64,000 bases of DNA from Pinus tabuliformis (lineage: Eukaryota > Streptophyta > Pinopsida > Pinales > Pinaceae): NCBI GenBank assembly GCA_031772625.1, contig CM062814.1, forward strand, positions 363,727,750 through 363,791,749. The letters are read 5' to 3'. The position numbers and the translations under genes are program-made. Below the pieces are notes generated by a model that was not told the DNA's origin, made no database searches, and saw nothing but the letters and a program-made list of their open reading frames with translations. Shown here piece by piece: positions 31,373-42,902 of the stretch (position 1 is the stretch's first letter; each line of letters begins with the position of its first letter).

Positions 31373-34300
31373 CCTCCTTCTCCCTATTTTCTTTTTCCAT
31401 GCACCTCGAAGTGTTGAATAACTATTGGGCTCACAACATGAGGTCAGGAGGTTATGTATTTTTTCACCTTGTAGCTCTTACTGTGACTTGACTTTGCTTC
31501 AATACTAGCTATGAGGTTAGTTTAGAGGTCCTTTTACATTCTAAGGATTGGCTACTCACTTCCCCTTTATTGACCTCGTTAAATATATCAATGTTCTTTT
31601 TATAGTAGTGGTATGAGAAGTTGGACATATGATTATTTCTAAAAGCATTTCATATCCCGAGCTCTGACATCTTAATTCCTCTGACCCTCCACCCTATACT
31701 TTTCCCTCACTCGGTTTTGTGTTCGTATCGGAACTGGTAAAGCTATTTAATTTTTTTGAAGTACCTCAGATTATTCGACTACCCAAATTCTAGGACCTTT
31801 GTCTGATAATAAAATAATATTTTTTCTTGACTTCAGATCCTTTCATTATTCTTAAATTTTTCTCGTTTATTTCTAATACAATGAGTCATTTATTTAGTTT
31901 AGTTATAGGTTTTAAATATAGGTTTTGCCAACTGCGATGTTGATCTTGCTCATTTTTCAAAAAATGATTGAGAGGTATTTTCACATTAATTTGAAATTCA
32001 TTGCATGTCATGTGAATTAAACAACTCAATGTCCAAGATTTTTGAAACCTTGTGTTTGTGGTTAAACCTCCTATGTCAACTATTATCTAAAAGCAGAACT
32101 CAAAAACCTAAACTTCAACTTGAATTGTAGCAATTTTCTCTATAACCTGCAACTTTCGATAAGTGGTGATATTTCAAAAGGTTTCCTTTTATTCATTTAC
32201 ACTGGTCTTCATAAAAAATATTAATTATTATTTTTATTTCCCATAAAGCCCACAAAATGGGGAAAAGGAAAAAATCATCTATTTGAAAGTAAGGAGTTCA
32301 ACAAATTTAAGAAAAACTAAAAGAGGTAGAAGACAAAGAACCAAGAAGTTATTATATGAACTCAACTTTGATTTCCAACACTAGAATCAAAATCCAAGAC
32401 ACAGGTACAATGAAATGGGAGGAAATTTATATTTCCTTTGAGAATACAGAGTGGCTAAAGTCAGAAATTTCTAGTAAGGGGAAATATGCACCATACGAGA
32501 AGATTAGAAGGATAGAATTACACATGGTTGCTGCTAGGGCTAAAATATTTCCTTATTATGACATGATATAATGGATTTTGGGTCATATTAACATTCATAC
32601 ATGCACAATTACAACTTCCAATAGAAATGTCATGGAATACTCAAGGTTAGAAACCCTTTCAACAATTTATAATCTCAATTCTCCTAACCCCTTCTTTACT
32701 TCTAAGTTTCTTGATAATTTCAACAACACAGTTTTTAAACAAAGTGGAAAAGAATTTGATAAATTGATTGAAGATTGGCCACAGGAAGAGAAAGAGAGCT
32801 TCAAACTCAAATCAACTAAGTATTTCCCTGTTGTTATTTTGAAAAGGAATTTTAGGTTCATCATCAAATTGTGGTCAATATTATATGGGGAAAAGGACTT
32901 GGAGCATCGCAAAACTCAGTGGTTGTTGTTGATTCACAGTATCCACCGTGACTCAAAACATTTCAATTGCGCTGACATTCTGTCTCAAAAAATGACATAT
33001 GCTTTGAAGTTGGAAGTTTCATGCCCTTTGGGCTATGAACACATATTTTTTATTTCTGCTTATCTCATGGAAATTGTGATTTCCTCTGCCCCCTTTCCGA
33101 TCATGAAGCATAATTATCCCACTGATCATTAGCCACCCATTCAAAATTATGCTTCAGTGTTATGGCAAAGTAATTATAAATTTCATTTTTATGACATTTG
33201 AAATAATGTAATGATCCCTCTACATGAAGTCATCTTTGTCAATGCTTCTCCAAGTGTTAGCCAAGAGCTTAAAAAGGCACTTGATCTAATATGAGATGGG
33301 TTCATTGAAGAGTTATTTTCCTATATCAAAATAATGGGAATCATTTTGGTCCACATGTATTTTGAAGGTAGCTTCTTTTAAGAATTGATATTATAAAGTA
33401 GAAAATCAAACAACATTAAATGGTCAAGCACAAAATATGAGTAAACTACAGAAGAATATTTGGCCAAATTTTCCAATTATGTTAAGAAGAATAAAATTGA
33501 AGGACAAAGGTCACACATTCAAGGAAGCTAAATAACTTAACAATATTTGGTATCATTCATTACCCCATTTTCTTTATGACCCTAGTGGAATAATAAATTA
33601 TCTTTATAAGGTTGTAAGCTATATACAAACTTTTACTCATGAAAAGCCTCCTTTTGATGGTGTTTTCATAAACATTGATAGTTTTGATCATGTGATTGAA
33701 AGTGGAAAACTAATGAGTGTTGACAGGGAAAAACTTTAGGAATATAGAGAAAACACTTATGAATATTTTCTTAAAAGAAAGGTGTTATTCCTTCTATTAT
33801 AATTGAAGATTTTAAATATTTTGAATGTCTGAAAGATAATTTTTCCCAGTTTCTTTTAGAACCAACGTCTTTTTCTTGCTAGTTTCAAAATATTCAAATT
33901 AAAAATATGCATAATGTTTTTTTTACAGTGCAACAATCAACAATTCCTGAGCCTAGGAAAGATGTTAATGTTAAATAACAACAATGAAATTATTGAATCT
34001 TTCATTGAAGAATATAGGTGTTAGAGTAATTGTTCCATCAATTCTCCAATGGGAAAAGCAAATACAACCTCAGCACATTCGTAAACCCACCAAGAAGGAA
34101 AAGACACTCATGTATTCTTCATTAAACTACAGAGAAACAAAAGCAAAGGAAATCAAAGTTTGGACCAAGAAATCCATTGAATATTGCGTCAAGGTATGGG
34201 AGACTGGGTCAGACTTCAATGAAGAATTTGATCTTCCTTGATCCAAACTAATAAGGGAGGAAGTCCCACATTCTCTGAATCAACAACAACAAAAATATTG

Positions 34301-35568
34301 CACAATAAAAGATCCGAGAGAGATGACTGAAGCCGAAATTTGGATGTAGCAAAAATTCCAAAAGTTTATTCAATATCCTTTTGATAGATCAAAGTTATTC
34401 CAAAAATTGATGTTAAGTATAATAAGAGGAAATTTTTTATTTAGAATTTAATGTCAATGTGCTGGTTCAACATTGTTCATTTCCATCTAATTCAGTTTTG
34501 TACAATTTCTCAAGTTTATACATATTGGGTAAGCTTTATCCAAAAAAATTATCTTCATCAACTCACCATTGAATATAAGGAATATGAAGCTGAAGAAGAA
34601 GTTTGAAAGAAATTGGCACTTTTTTTGGGCAATTATCCTTAGACAAGGAAATTATTTCATTTTTAGGATCATTTCTCACTAAAGAAAATCTTGAAAATTT
34701 TGTAATTATTTGAGTATTTATATGGTCTCTTACATTGATTTAAGAGTCGATGAGTTGTGGAAATGAAGGCCTCCAATCTATAATCAATTTTTTAGGTTAA
34801 TCCTTTCTGAAGACAAAATTCAGCATTAAATATGTTTATGAGTTATGTGTATGATGTGTTGTCATCATTTTAATTAGTTAATAGATGCATGTGGTATTCA
34901 TTTTCTAATATTATTCATATTCAACTCTCATTGAATCTTTTGATATTCTGTTAACATTTCTTAAGATATATTGTCGTGTATTTTTACTGTCATACAAAGA
35001 TTATGAATTGTTTGTTGTTTATGTTCTTATTTGATGGTGAAATATGAAACCAAAACAATTTCCATTGTACTTTTAGTTTAACAGTTCCTGCAGAAACATC
35101 TTGTGTGGCTAGCTAGAACCAGTGCCAAGTGATATTCAAACACACATAATATTTTCTCTTAAATATTATGTTTGAATGAAACCCTCATCCCACCACCTTC
35201 ACTATTCTTTGTTCCATAAAATAGATATTATTGTGCATCAACAATAGTTTGTATATTTTTTGTAGATAATTGTAAGTACAAACAAATGTCATATATTTTC
35301 CCTATTTTTCAATTTAATCTAGATGGACTCATCGCTGTTGAGGAGTTTGTTAAACAATTTATGATATCCGCAAAACTAGAAGCAATTTAACATGAAGATC
35401 AATTCTTTGTTGTATATGTTGAATGTGTTAAGAGATCCTCTAAAAATGTTTGTCAAAATTTGTGAAAATAGGTCTATGGATGGTCTTTTCAATGGTAGAT
35501 TATTCTAGGTTTGTTGTTAGCTACTCATATTATTGTATTTACTCTTAGGAATATAAATCAATGGGTCA
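31373..35568. other. AT-rich sequence between elements C and E
   Basis: No LTR or known domain is visible. The only structure is the decayed reading frame at 32356-34241. It may be the original insertion target of C, or an old element too decayed to name. Confidence 0.4.
32356..34241 (+). pseudogene. Unrecognised decayed coding region
   Basis: A frame opens at 32356, stops at 32569-32571, and continues in the same frame to 33132 and, with TAG/TGA-type stops, to about 33285. Further protein-like pieces occur in shifted frames at 33540-33740 and 33984-34241 (IQPQHIRKPTKKEK...). Composition is protein-like and several stops could be former Gln codons. I do not recognise a family. It could be a retroelement accessory ORF of the kind seen in E, or a host pseudogene. 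Confidence 0.35.
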
Positions 35569-35637
35569 TTGATAGGAAAACATATGGTTCTATGTTTTCC
35601 TTTTTCTTTAGTCAGATATGGAAAAATGCATTTTCAT

Positions 35638-37095
35638 TTATTGGAGCAATTTGATTTGACCATTGTTGATAAGTCAGGTAAGGAAAATGTTGTTGCTGAT
35701 TTTCTATCTAGAGTAGATTTGCCTGCAGGTGAAGAAGGGATGGTGGATGATCAAATGCCAGATGAACACCTGTTTGCTATTTCAATACTCTCTCCATGGT
35801 TTGCTGATATAGAAAATTACTTGGTTTCAACACAGTTTCCACCACACCTATCCTCAAAAGAGAAGAGCAAGATTGTGAGGAAAAGCGCCCCATTCACATG
35901 GATTGAGGGAAACCTGTTTAAACTTGGCCCATATCAGATTTTGAGGCATTGTGTCAGGGAGGAGGAAGTTTTTGAAATCCTCCTAACCTATCATGATGGA
36001 CCCAATGGAGGCCACTTTTCAACAAAAAGAACCGCATTCAAAATTCTAAAGGTAGGGTACTATTGGCCCACTCTTCATCAAGTTGTCAGGAGATACATCA
36101 GCCAATGTGACCGATGTCAAAGGATGGGGAAACCGACTCCAAGGAATGAGACGCCCCTACAACCCCAAGTGAATTCTGAGCCATTTGAGAAGTGGGGCAT
36201 GGACTTTGTGGGTCCTATCAATCCTCCTTCAAAACAAAAGTCTTACACCATTGTGTGCACAAACTACCTGACCAAGTGGGTAGAAACAAAGGAAATCAAG
36301 GTAGCAACAGAAGAAAAAGTAGCTGAGTTCTTGAAGGAAAATATCTTCTACAAGTTTTGTTACCCAAGAAAATTAGTCACAGATCAAGGAAGTCAGTTTA
36401 CCTCCAACTTGATTGAAGACCTGCTCACTCATCACAAGATTAAGCACAGAACTTCCACCCCTTATCATCTGCAAGAAAATGGATAGGTGGAAGTCACTAA
36501 CAGAGATTTGGAAGAGATTTTGACTAAAGTGGTGAGCAACAACAGAAAATATTGGGCAGATCGCTTGGTTGAGGCCACCTGGGCCTATAAAACTACTTGG
36601 AAAACTACAATAGGTTTCACACCCTATGAGATGGTCTACGGGAAGAAGGCTTTGCTGTCCATAGAATTTGAATATAACACATTGAGGTTGGCAGCTCAGC
36701 TGGACCTAGATCTCAGCCGTGCACAACAGGAAATATTATTGTAGCTGAATGGATTAGATGAACAGAGAATGCAAGCCCTTCTCCACTCAGAGGTATTCCA
36801 ACTTCAAAGAAAGATATGGCATGACCGGCAACTTAAAGAAAAGTAATTTCAGCTAGGAGATTGGGCATTGTTATATGATTCAAGATACAAGGATTTCAAA
36901 GGAAAGCTAAGGACAATATGGCTGGGACCATATACAGTGGAGAAATGCAATGCCAATGGTTCAGTCCTTATCAGGACCATTGATGAAGAAGCCATCCCCA
37001 TGCTCGTCAATGGGCATCGATTGAAAATCTACAGGAAGCCCCTTTCTAAGCAAGAGTTCATAGAAACTCTGGGTAAATCAATGCTGGTAGTGTAG
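35638..37095 (+). pseudogene. Element E RNase H end and integrase, broken by three stops
   Basis: It begins with the RH end (EQFDLTIVDKSGKENVVADFLSR). Integrase follows: H...H (YHDGPNGGHFS), CDRCQ, Asp in MDFVGP, Asp in VTDQGSQF, and Glu in VEVTNRD just after a stop. Stops are TAG 36484-36486, TAG 36742-36744 and TAA 36844-36846, all in one frame and all plausible Gln codons originally. The C-terminal part (LGDWALLYDSRYKDFKGKL) has no chromodomain. Its sequence differs clearly from A, B and C. An Athila- or other Tat/Athila-branch origin is likely, not proven. Confidence 0.85.
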
Positions 37096-37172
37096 CAGGC
37101 CCCTGTCTTCACTCCACCCACACCTTGAACACAAACAAAAAAAAACAGAAAAAAGGAATAAAAGATCCTTGC

Positions 37173-37234
37173 GTGAAAACCTCTTGGAGGCACCCAAGGC
37201 AGACAGTGAGGGTGAAAACCTCCTGGAGGCACCC
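37173..37234 (+). repeat. Short direct repeat, 39-bp period, after E pol
   Basis: GTGAAAACCTCTTGGAGGC and GTGAAAACCTCCTGGAGGC each run into ACCC. The spacing is 39 bp. Confidence 0.85.
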
Positions 37235-39163
37235 CAGCTGTCTCAGACAAAAAAAAAAAAGAAGAAAAAAAAAAAAAACCTAATTTCTGTTGAATAAATT
37301 GCAGGTTGCAGGAAGGTCATTACAGGTTTTAGGAGGATCGCACAAGACAAAGACAGAGGTCATAACCAAGCTGCAGGCATCCCTCACAATCCATTCCTCC
37401 ATGACCATTACCCTTTCCTAAGATTTGGTCTCATTCGGGCTAAGATTTCACCTTCTACAGGAAATTTTGTATCTTCTATAGGAGGATCCTGTAGAACCTA
37501 CAGAAAAGCCAAAATCGATCTCAGAAGAGGACCCGAAGGTTGGGAATCTATCTATGAGGCCTGTAAACCTCCCTTCTTCCATCCATTGCGATATGTTGCC
37601 ATTTTTCCATCTTTGTACACCTCCATTGCACTCATTTTTATGTCCCTGCACAGTCACACACAGAAATCATGTTTCCTTCATGCTGCTAGCAAATTTTTAA
37701 TGACAAATCAAAGCAATAGTTTTTCACTCACCATACCTGATACCCTCCATCTAGACTCCTTATCAGCCGAGACCCTCATCAGCAGTTATAGCCCTACTCA
37801 TTCTAGCTTGCATTCTAGGAGGAGAAGCAACTACAGGACATCCTACAAAATTCCTATAGCAGTTGATCCCTATGAAAGACATACTCCAAAGGCAGGGACA
37901 GCAAAGTATGGCATATGAAACATGCATGGAGCTAAGCTCGAACGTGTGAACATTAGCAACAGCCCAAGGCCAAGCATGCAGTGCGCAAGTAGCAACAACA
38001 AATGAAGAAATGGGTTCCAAAATCTGCATAATACGGCCGCGACTACGCAGGTAAGTGCCTAAACTCATTCTTCAATTGCATAAATCATACTTCAAGGCTG
38101 CATGACTATGGGAATGGTTCGGATTGAGTGGAATCACCAGCCAGTCAACTGGCCACCCTCAACTAGTTACACATCCTTGTGGAATCCAAATGAGCCCCGT
38201 TAAACTCAAAATTGTTGATTAGATGCACAACCAGCACATGTGGAGTGTCCATTCAGGAAGAAATCTTCAGGACTAGTAGTGGTGGCGGTGGATAATGAGA
38301 GAAAGGGAGGTGATGGTAGTCAAACGACATGCAAAAACATTATGGCTGTGACGTAGGATCAATGGTCCGGTTCGGCCACCTCATCCCCTCACCACGAATC
38401 ATGCTCGCAGTTAAAAGACAGCTCAGTTGAAACTTCACCACCTTTTGTTCATTCTGCACTCATGATGTTCGCGACTGGAGTACGCATCTACCACTTCCAA
38501 GGAAGCCAACCAGTCATCCTCCACTAGTTTTCTACCTGTTTTTGAAAATCTCCCACCTATCGGGCTCTACCGGAAGCACATTTTCATTCTATAGGAGCCA
38601 GGAGATTTCTACAGGAAGGGTTCTATAGGAAAGGCAGAGAACAACTCTGCGGAAAGGAAACTCGGGATTTTCATTGAAATTCAAGCTCAAAACGAGGTAG
38701 GCTCAGGAAAACTTCTCTGTGCATGATTTGTTTGAGTAAGGTGGTAAATTGAACACGACAGTATATTGGAAAAGAGAGTGGAAGTCTGCCTGTGCATTAA
38801 AAAAATGAAAATCTACCTGCATATTTCCCTGAGTCTACACAGTTTATTTTTCTCTCTGCATCTGAAATCTCCCCATCCTTTTTCAAATTCTCTTGTAAAA
38901 AAGATACATGCAGTAGTAAAGGCCAGCCTGTGTGTGTGTGTGTGAAAAAATGAATGTGCATATCTATCTACCTGCTGAGAAAATAACCTGTGTCCTCATC
39001 CTCTGCTTTGTAGAAAAAAATCTTTGTTTTCAAAACCAAGAAGTCAAATTGAGGGTGGCAACAGTTTAAAACAAGAGAATTATTGCCATTTGATATTGCA
39101 AAGAAGCACCCGGGACATTCCTTCTTGGGTTCAGAAGAAATCGAATTCATCTATCCTTTGTTT

Positions 39164-39168
39164 CAGTG
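39164..39168. repeat. Target-site duplication of solo LTR F, left copy (CAGTG)
   Basis: CAGTG precedes TGTTAG of the LTR. The same five bases follow TAACA at 42832-42836. Confidence 0.9.
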
Positions 39169-40200
39169 TGTTAGTGTCAGTCTTTCCAGCCTTCCTCCAG
39201 TGATCAAATATGCTCTTACAAAGTGATTTTGAAGTGTCAAGGTCAAATTTTGTCATTTCAGTGAGTCTTCAAGCAAAATTTGGTCACTAGGCATTAGGTT
39301 TAGGGTTTGCTTTCACACTTTTCAAAGTTGTCCAAATGTCAGTCCATGTCATCATTCAGCTGAGCCTATCATCATTCAGAGGGTTGCTATCATCATATTA
39401 GGTTCCATTGGGTCATGTTACACCTTATTCATGCTTCAGTTGTGCCTAGGCAAGGTCATTTCCCTCTCCTAGGGTTTTGAAGGCAATTTCTCTTGGATGG
39501 TCAAATCACCGGCAAAACTTGTTTCCTGATGTTCATACACCTTCCCCTATCCTTAAAGTACCTTATGAAACACTTCCCATCCCTTAGATCCGCCAAATTC
39601 CTCATTTTTGCACAAACCCTAGTTTCTAGCTACAACCTGGCAATTTTCTAGGTTTGGCCTGTGTTTTTCCCTTTTGGACCCCTTCCCCTCACTCAATCTC
39701 TAAGATTACACTTTCCCCTGCTTCCTAACATCCCTCCCTACTCCCAAAAATTTCCTCAAGAATTTAGAAGCCCACTATCCCCTTCATTTCGCTTCATTTC
39801 GACAGAATTCCTTGTTTCACACATCGGGATAAGTTTCACTCAAAAGATGTTTTAGAGAAATCAAAGATGAATTTTGGAAAACTGAGAGAGGTTTTTGTTC
39901 ACAACATGCCAAGGAAGAAAAATCTCCTTCACTTTTTACACAGGTGTCATGGTTTGAGCAAAATGTCAAAAATACCGTTGCCTTAGGAGAATCAAAGGCA
40001 CCACTAAAGTTACCTTGGGAAAATCAAGTTTTCTCCTAGCTCGGTTGGCCAAATGACTTTCTTGATGGGTAAAATGATAACTAGACACAACGATATTTTA
40101 AATGAGCTATCATGAGCTCAATTTGGGGTTGAGGAAGGCATTCAAAAGTTGACTGCAACAACATTCTTCCTTGAGGCAGCCTCATTTGGCAAATTTTGAC

Positions 40201-40486
40201 CAGTCCTGGGAGATTTGATTTTTGATAGGGTAAATGAACTCAAAATTAAAAAATTCTAGTTTGGTTGGAAAGTAGACTCAAATACCTTTCCAACGAGCTA
40301 TCCTGCACCCGATTTCAACACCGGGAAGGCCTCCAAAAGCCTCCTGAAAAACGCGACCCATTGAGCCTGGCGCGCGACCCGTCAGAGGCGCGCGACCTAT
40401 CAGGCTGCCTTTTCCAGTGCAAAATTTACACAGGTGCGACCTGTCAGTGGCGCGCGACCCGTTGGGTGAGGCGCGCAACCCATCAG
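40201..40486 (+). repeat. Repeat block in solo LTR F, first copy, with CGCGCGACCC units
   Basis: 40201-40340 is imperfectly repeated at 41671-41800. It includes an inverted pair TTGGAAAG (40265-40272) and CTTTCCAA (40286-40293). It is followed by about six variants of GCGCGCGACCCGTCAG at 40351-40486. Confidence 0.75.
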
Positions 40487-40565
40487 CGCCCTCAATATCA
40501 AACTGCCTACAAATTTGCCAAGGAGCCACAAATTGCCAAATTTTGCAAGGTTTGCTTAATCGAGG

Positions 40566-41390
40566 ATGAGAATGGTGTTGATGGATTTGAATAAGGTCCC
40601 CGAAGAAGATGAGTCAAATACCTTTATTATGTTGTACAAAGATGGAAAGCCAATCAGCCAAGTTTCATGCTCCAATTCTCTAGTGAAGATACCTATAGCC
40701 TTGCATGTTAAGGAGATGACTCCAGCGGCAATGCTTCCACTATCAAAGTTGCCTCGGGTTTATTTTCATGCAGCTGGCCAGAATCGGCAACAATCATTAG
40801 AATTTGAGACATTTCTTGGTTATCTCCTCAAAAGAGACAAAGTTGTTGTGTGTCATTTTAGATGGTATGAATTCCTTATAACACCACTATCTGGAAGTTT
40901 TGATCGTGTTGGTGTTGCTTATCGTCTCATGAAGTCGTGTAGGGATGGTGAAGTTCTAGGTGGTGCTGCATCTAATGATAACAAAATTAGAGAACCAATG
41001 GCAGCTCAAGTGGATGCTGTGATTGGGCCCCAGAATCCTTCTTTATACACCAGGATATCACAGGATGATATAAAACATGAAGACTCTCGGTCTAAGATGG
41101 TTGTAGAGGATGCTTACTTGTAGCCACAAAATTTTCAAACATTGCACACAAGGCTGGTGAAGGGCAATGCAACTCGAGGGATTTCTAATGACTATCAACA
41201 AGGTGGACCATACCCAAATGTGTCAGCTCCATATGAACACATGTGTCCATTGCATAGGGCATCTGAAGAGGTCAACAGGTGTATTCAGAGTGGTTCACCT
41301 TGAGTAGAAAACAACACTTCACCTCGAGTGGAAAGCAACACTCCACCTCTGGCTGAGAATGCATCACATCAAAAGGAACATGGCACTAAA
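40566..41390 (+). pseudogene. Passenger protein-coding fragment inside solo LTR F
   Basis: 185 codons are open from ATG at 40566 to TAG at 41121-41123. The frame then continues through one more stop (near 41302) to about 41390, with protein-like composition. It contains KLPRVYFHAAGQN and DKVVVCHFRWYEFLITPLS, then a Ser/Asn/Gln-rich tail. It does not look like gag or pol. I do not recognise the family with confidence; a SPOC-like fold is a weak guess. It lies between the two copies of the LTR repeat block. It is probably a captured host-gene fragment, or an LTR accessory ORF. Confidence 0.5.
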
Positions 41391-41670
41391 TAGCCCAGCC
41401 ACAGCACAAATCCCAAGAAATTTTGAAAATTTTGGGTCAATTTTGATTTTTCAGGCAATTTACAGGTTTTTGTCCATTAACGGGTCTCACCCCCCGCGCG
41501 ACCCTACATCATGGCAACTCCATTTTGCAAAAACTCAGCATTTCCAGATTTGTCATGAGAAGTTACATATGCTCATCAATGGACTTGAGATTTTATGAAG
41601 TTTTGGGCGTCCAGAAAGTCAAAAAACAAGCAAAAAATGACTTTCTGCCACATTTTTGAGACACAGAAAG

Positions 41671-41840
41671 CAGTCTTGGGAGATTGCAATTTTGGAGGGG
41701 CAAATGACCACCAAATTCCGAAATTCTAGTTGGGTTGGAAAGTAGACTCACAGACCTTTCCAACAAGCCTACTCTTGCTCAATTTGGCCACTTGGAAGTG
41801 CCCCAAATGTGGTTCCAAAGACGCGCGACCCGTCAGGCAA
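41671..41840 (+). repeat. Repeat block in solo LTR F, second copy
   Basis: Second copy of 40201-40340, with TTGGAAAG (41735-41742) and CTTTCCAA (41756-41763), ending in CGCGCGACCCGTCAGG (about 41822-41837). The offset between copies is 1,470 bp. Confidence 0.75.
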
Positions 41841-42831
41841 ACTTTTCCAAATTTCAGTGTACAGCTCAGAAAAACGCAGTTTGACCCTGTTTGACTTTTT
41901 AGGGTGGATTATTAGGCTCTTTGATGTAATTATTGTACTTTTATGACACTTTTACTCTTATGTACCTCTTCTAGAAGATTCATTCATGAAAAAGGTGAAA
42001 ATTAAATGAATGAATTGGTTTACTAGCTTATAGAGGCAAGTTGTTTTGACTGCCTAGTTTGTAGTGCTTAGTTTAGAAGTGGTTGAAACAGCTCCTAGGA
42101 TAGTGAGCTCGACCCATGGAGGCAGGGAAAGAGGTTAGATGATCTATATTATGTACTTTCTTGCTCATTTTCATGGTTGGACTCTTGAGGGAAAAGCTAT
42201 CATTGTATTATTCACTGTATCTCTGCAATTTTTGGCTAAGGAAGACCAGGGTTTTGCAGTCCTTTTTTGGGATTCTTGTGGTTACATGTATTGATGGTGT
42301 GTTTCTCTAAGTACTTGTAAGTGTGTTATGTGAATCATTTCCTTTCTTTTCCTTCTTCACATTAAACAAATGAAGTGTTAAAGTAGAATTCATGACTGTC
42401 ATGCTCTGCTTTTAAATTTGTTTAATTTCAATGTTTTCTACTGTTTAAGGAGAATTCAAAGTTATTGTTTGCTCTCCTTAGCTCCTCACCTATCTTTCTC
42501 ATCCATTCACCTCAATCAAAGGCATCAATACTGTATCCTACCTCGCCCCAAAGAACCTCCTGCAGAAACTGTGTCCAATCCCCGCACCCAAAATTGCCAT
42601 CCCCTCAATTTGCCACCAAAAACCCTAAAAACCCCAAATCAACCTTTTTGATCAGTTTACTAGCCTAAAATCAGTGTTACCCTATTGGTCATCTCATCCA
42701 TTGAAGATCTCACCGAGATAGACCGGAGAGAGCCCTCTCCCGCCCCGTAGGGCTAGCTACGAGGCGAAGTGGTTTGATGTTGCCTTAAGGTTTACCTTTC
42801 TCAGCCTGAGGTGAAATTTCAAGCGCTAACA

Positions 42832-42836
42832 CAGTG
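42832..42836. repeat. Target-site duplication of solo LTR F, right copy (CAGTG)
   Basis: Matches 39164-39168. Confidence 0.9.
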
Positions 42837-42902
42837 ATTGACCTTTTTTCCCACCTGGGAATTTTCTTTCTTGGTCAAAACATAAAAAGAGCACTCAACA
42901 CC

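Larger units (their letters stand above)
37096..39168 (+). other. Element E spacer after pol
   Basis: No gene is seen. It contains two copies of a 23-bp motif (GTGAAAACCTC, T or C, TGGAGGCACCC) at 37173-37195 and 37212-37234, an A-rich tract (37248-37278), several TTCTACAGGA-type motifs, and a TG microsatellite near 38929-38943. Confidence 0.5.
39169..42831 (+). repeat. Solo LTR F (3,663 bp) of a Tat-like element
   Basis: Starts TGTTAGTGTCAG, ends GCTAACA, and is flanked by the 5-bp duplication CAGTG. No internal region or second LTR is present. The U5 end (42722-42831) has AGAGAGCCCTCTC and further similarity to A, B and C. It was formed by LTR-LTR recombination after insertion into E. It contains a passenger coding fragment (40566-41390) and GC-rich repeats. 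Confidence 0.88.

Noticed and set aside
38929..38943. TG repeat considered as a regulatory element
   Set aside because: A short simple microsatellite with no other support.
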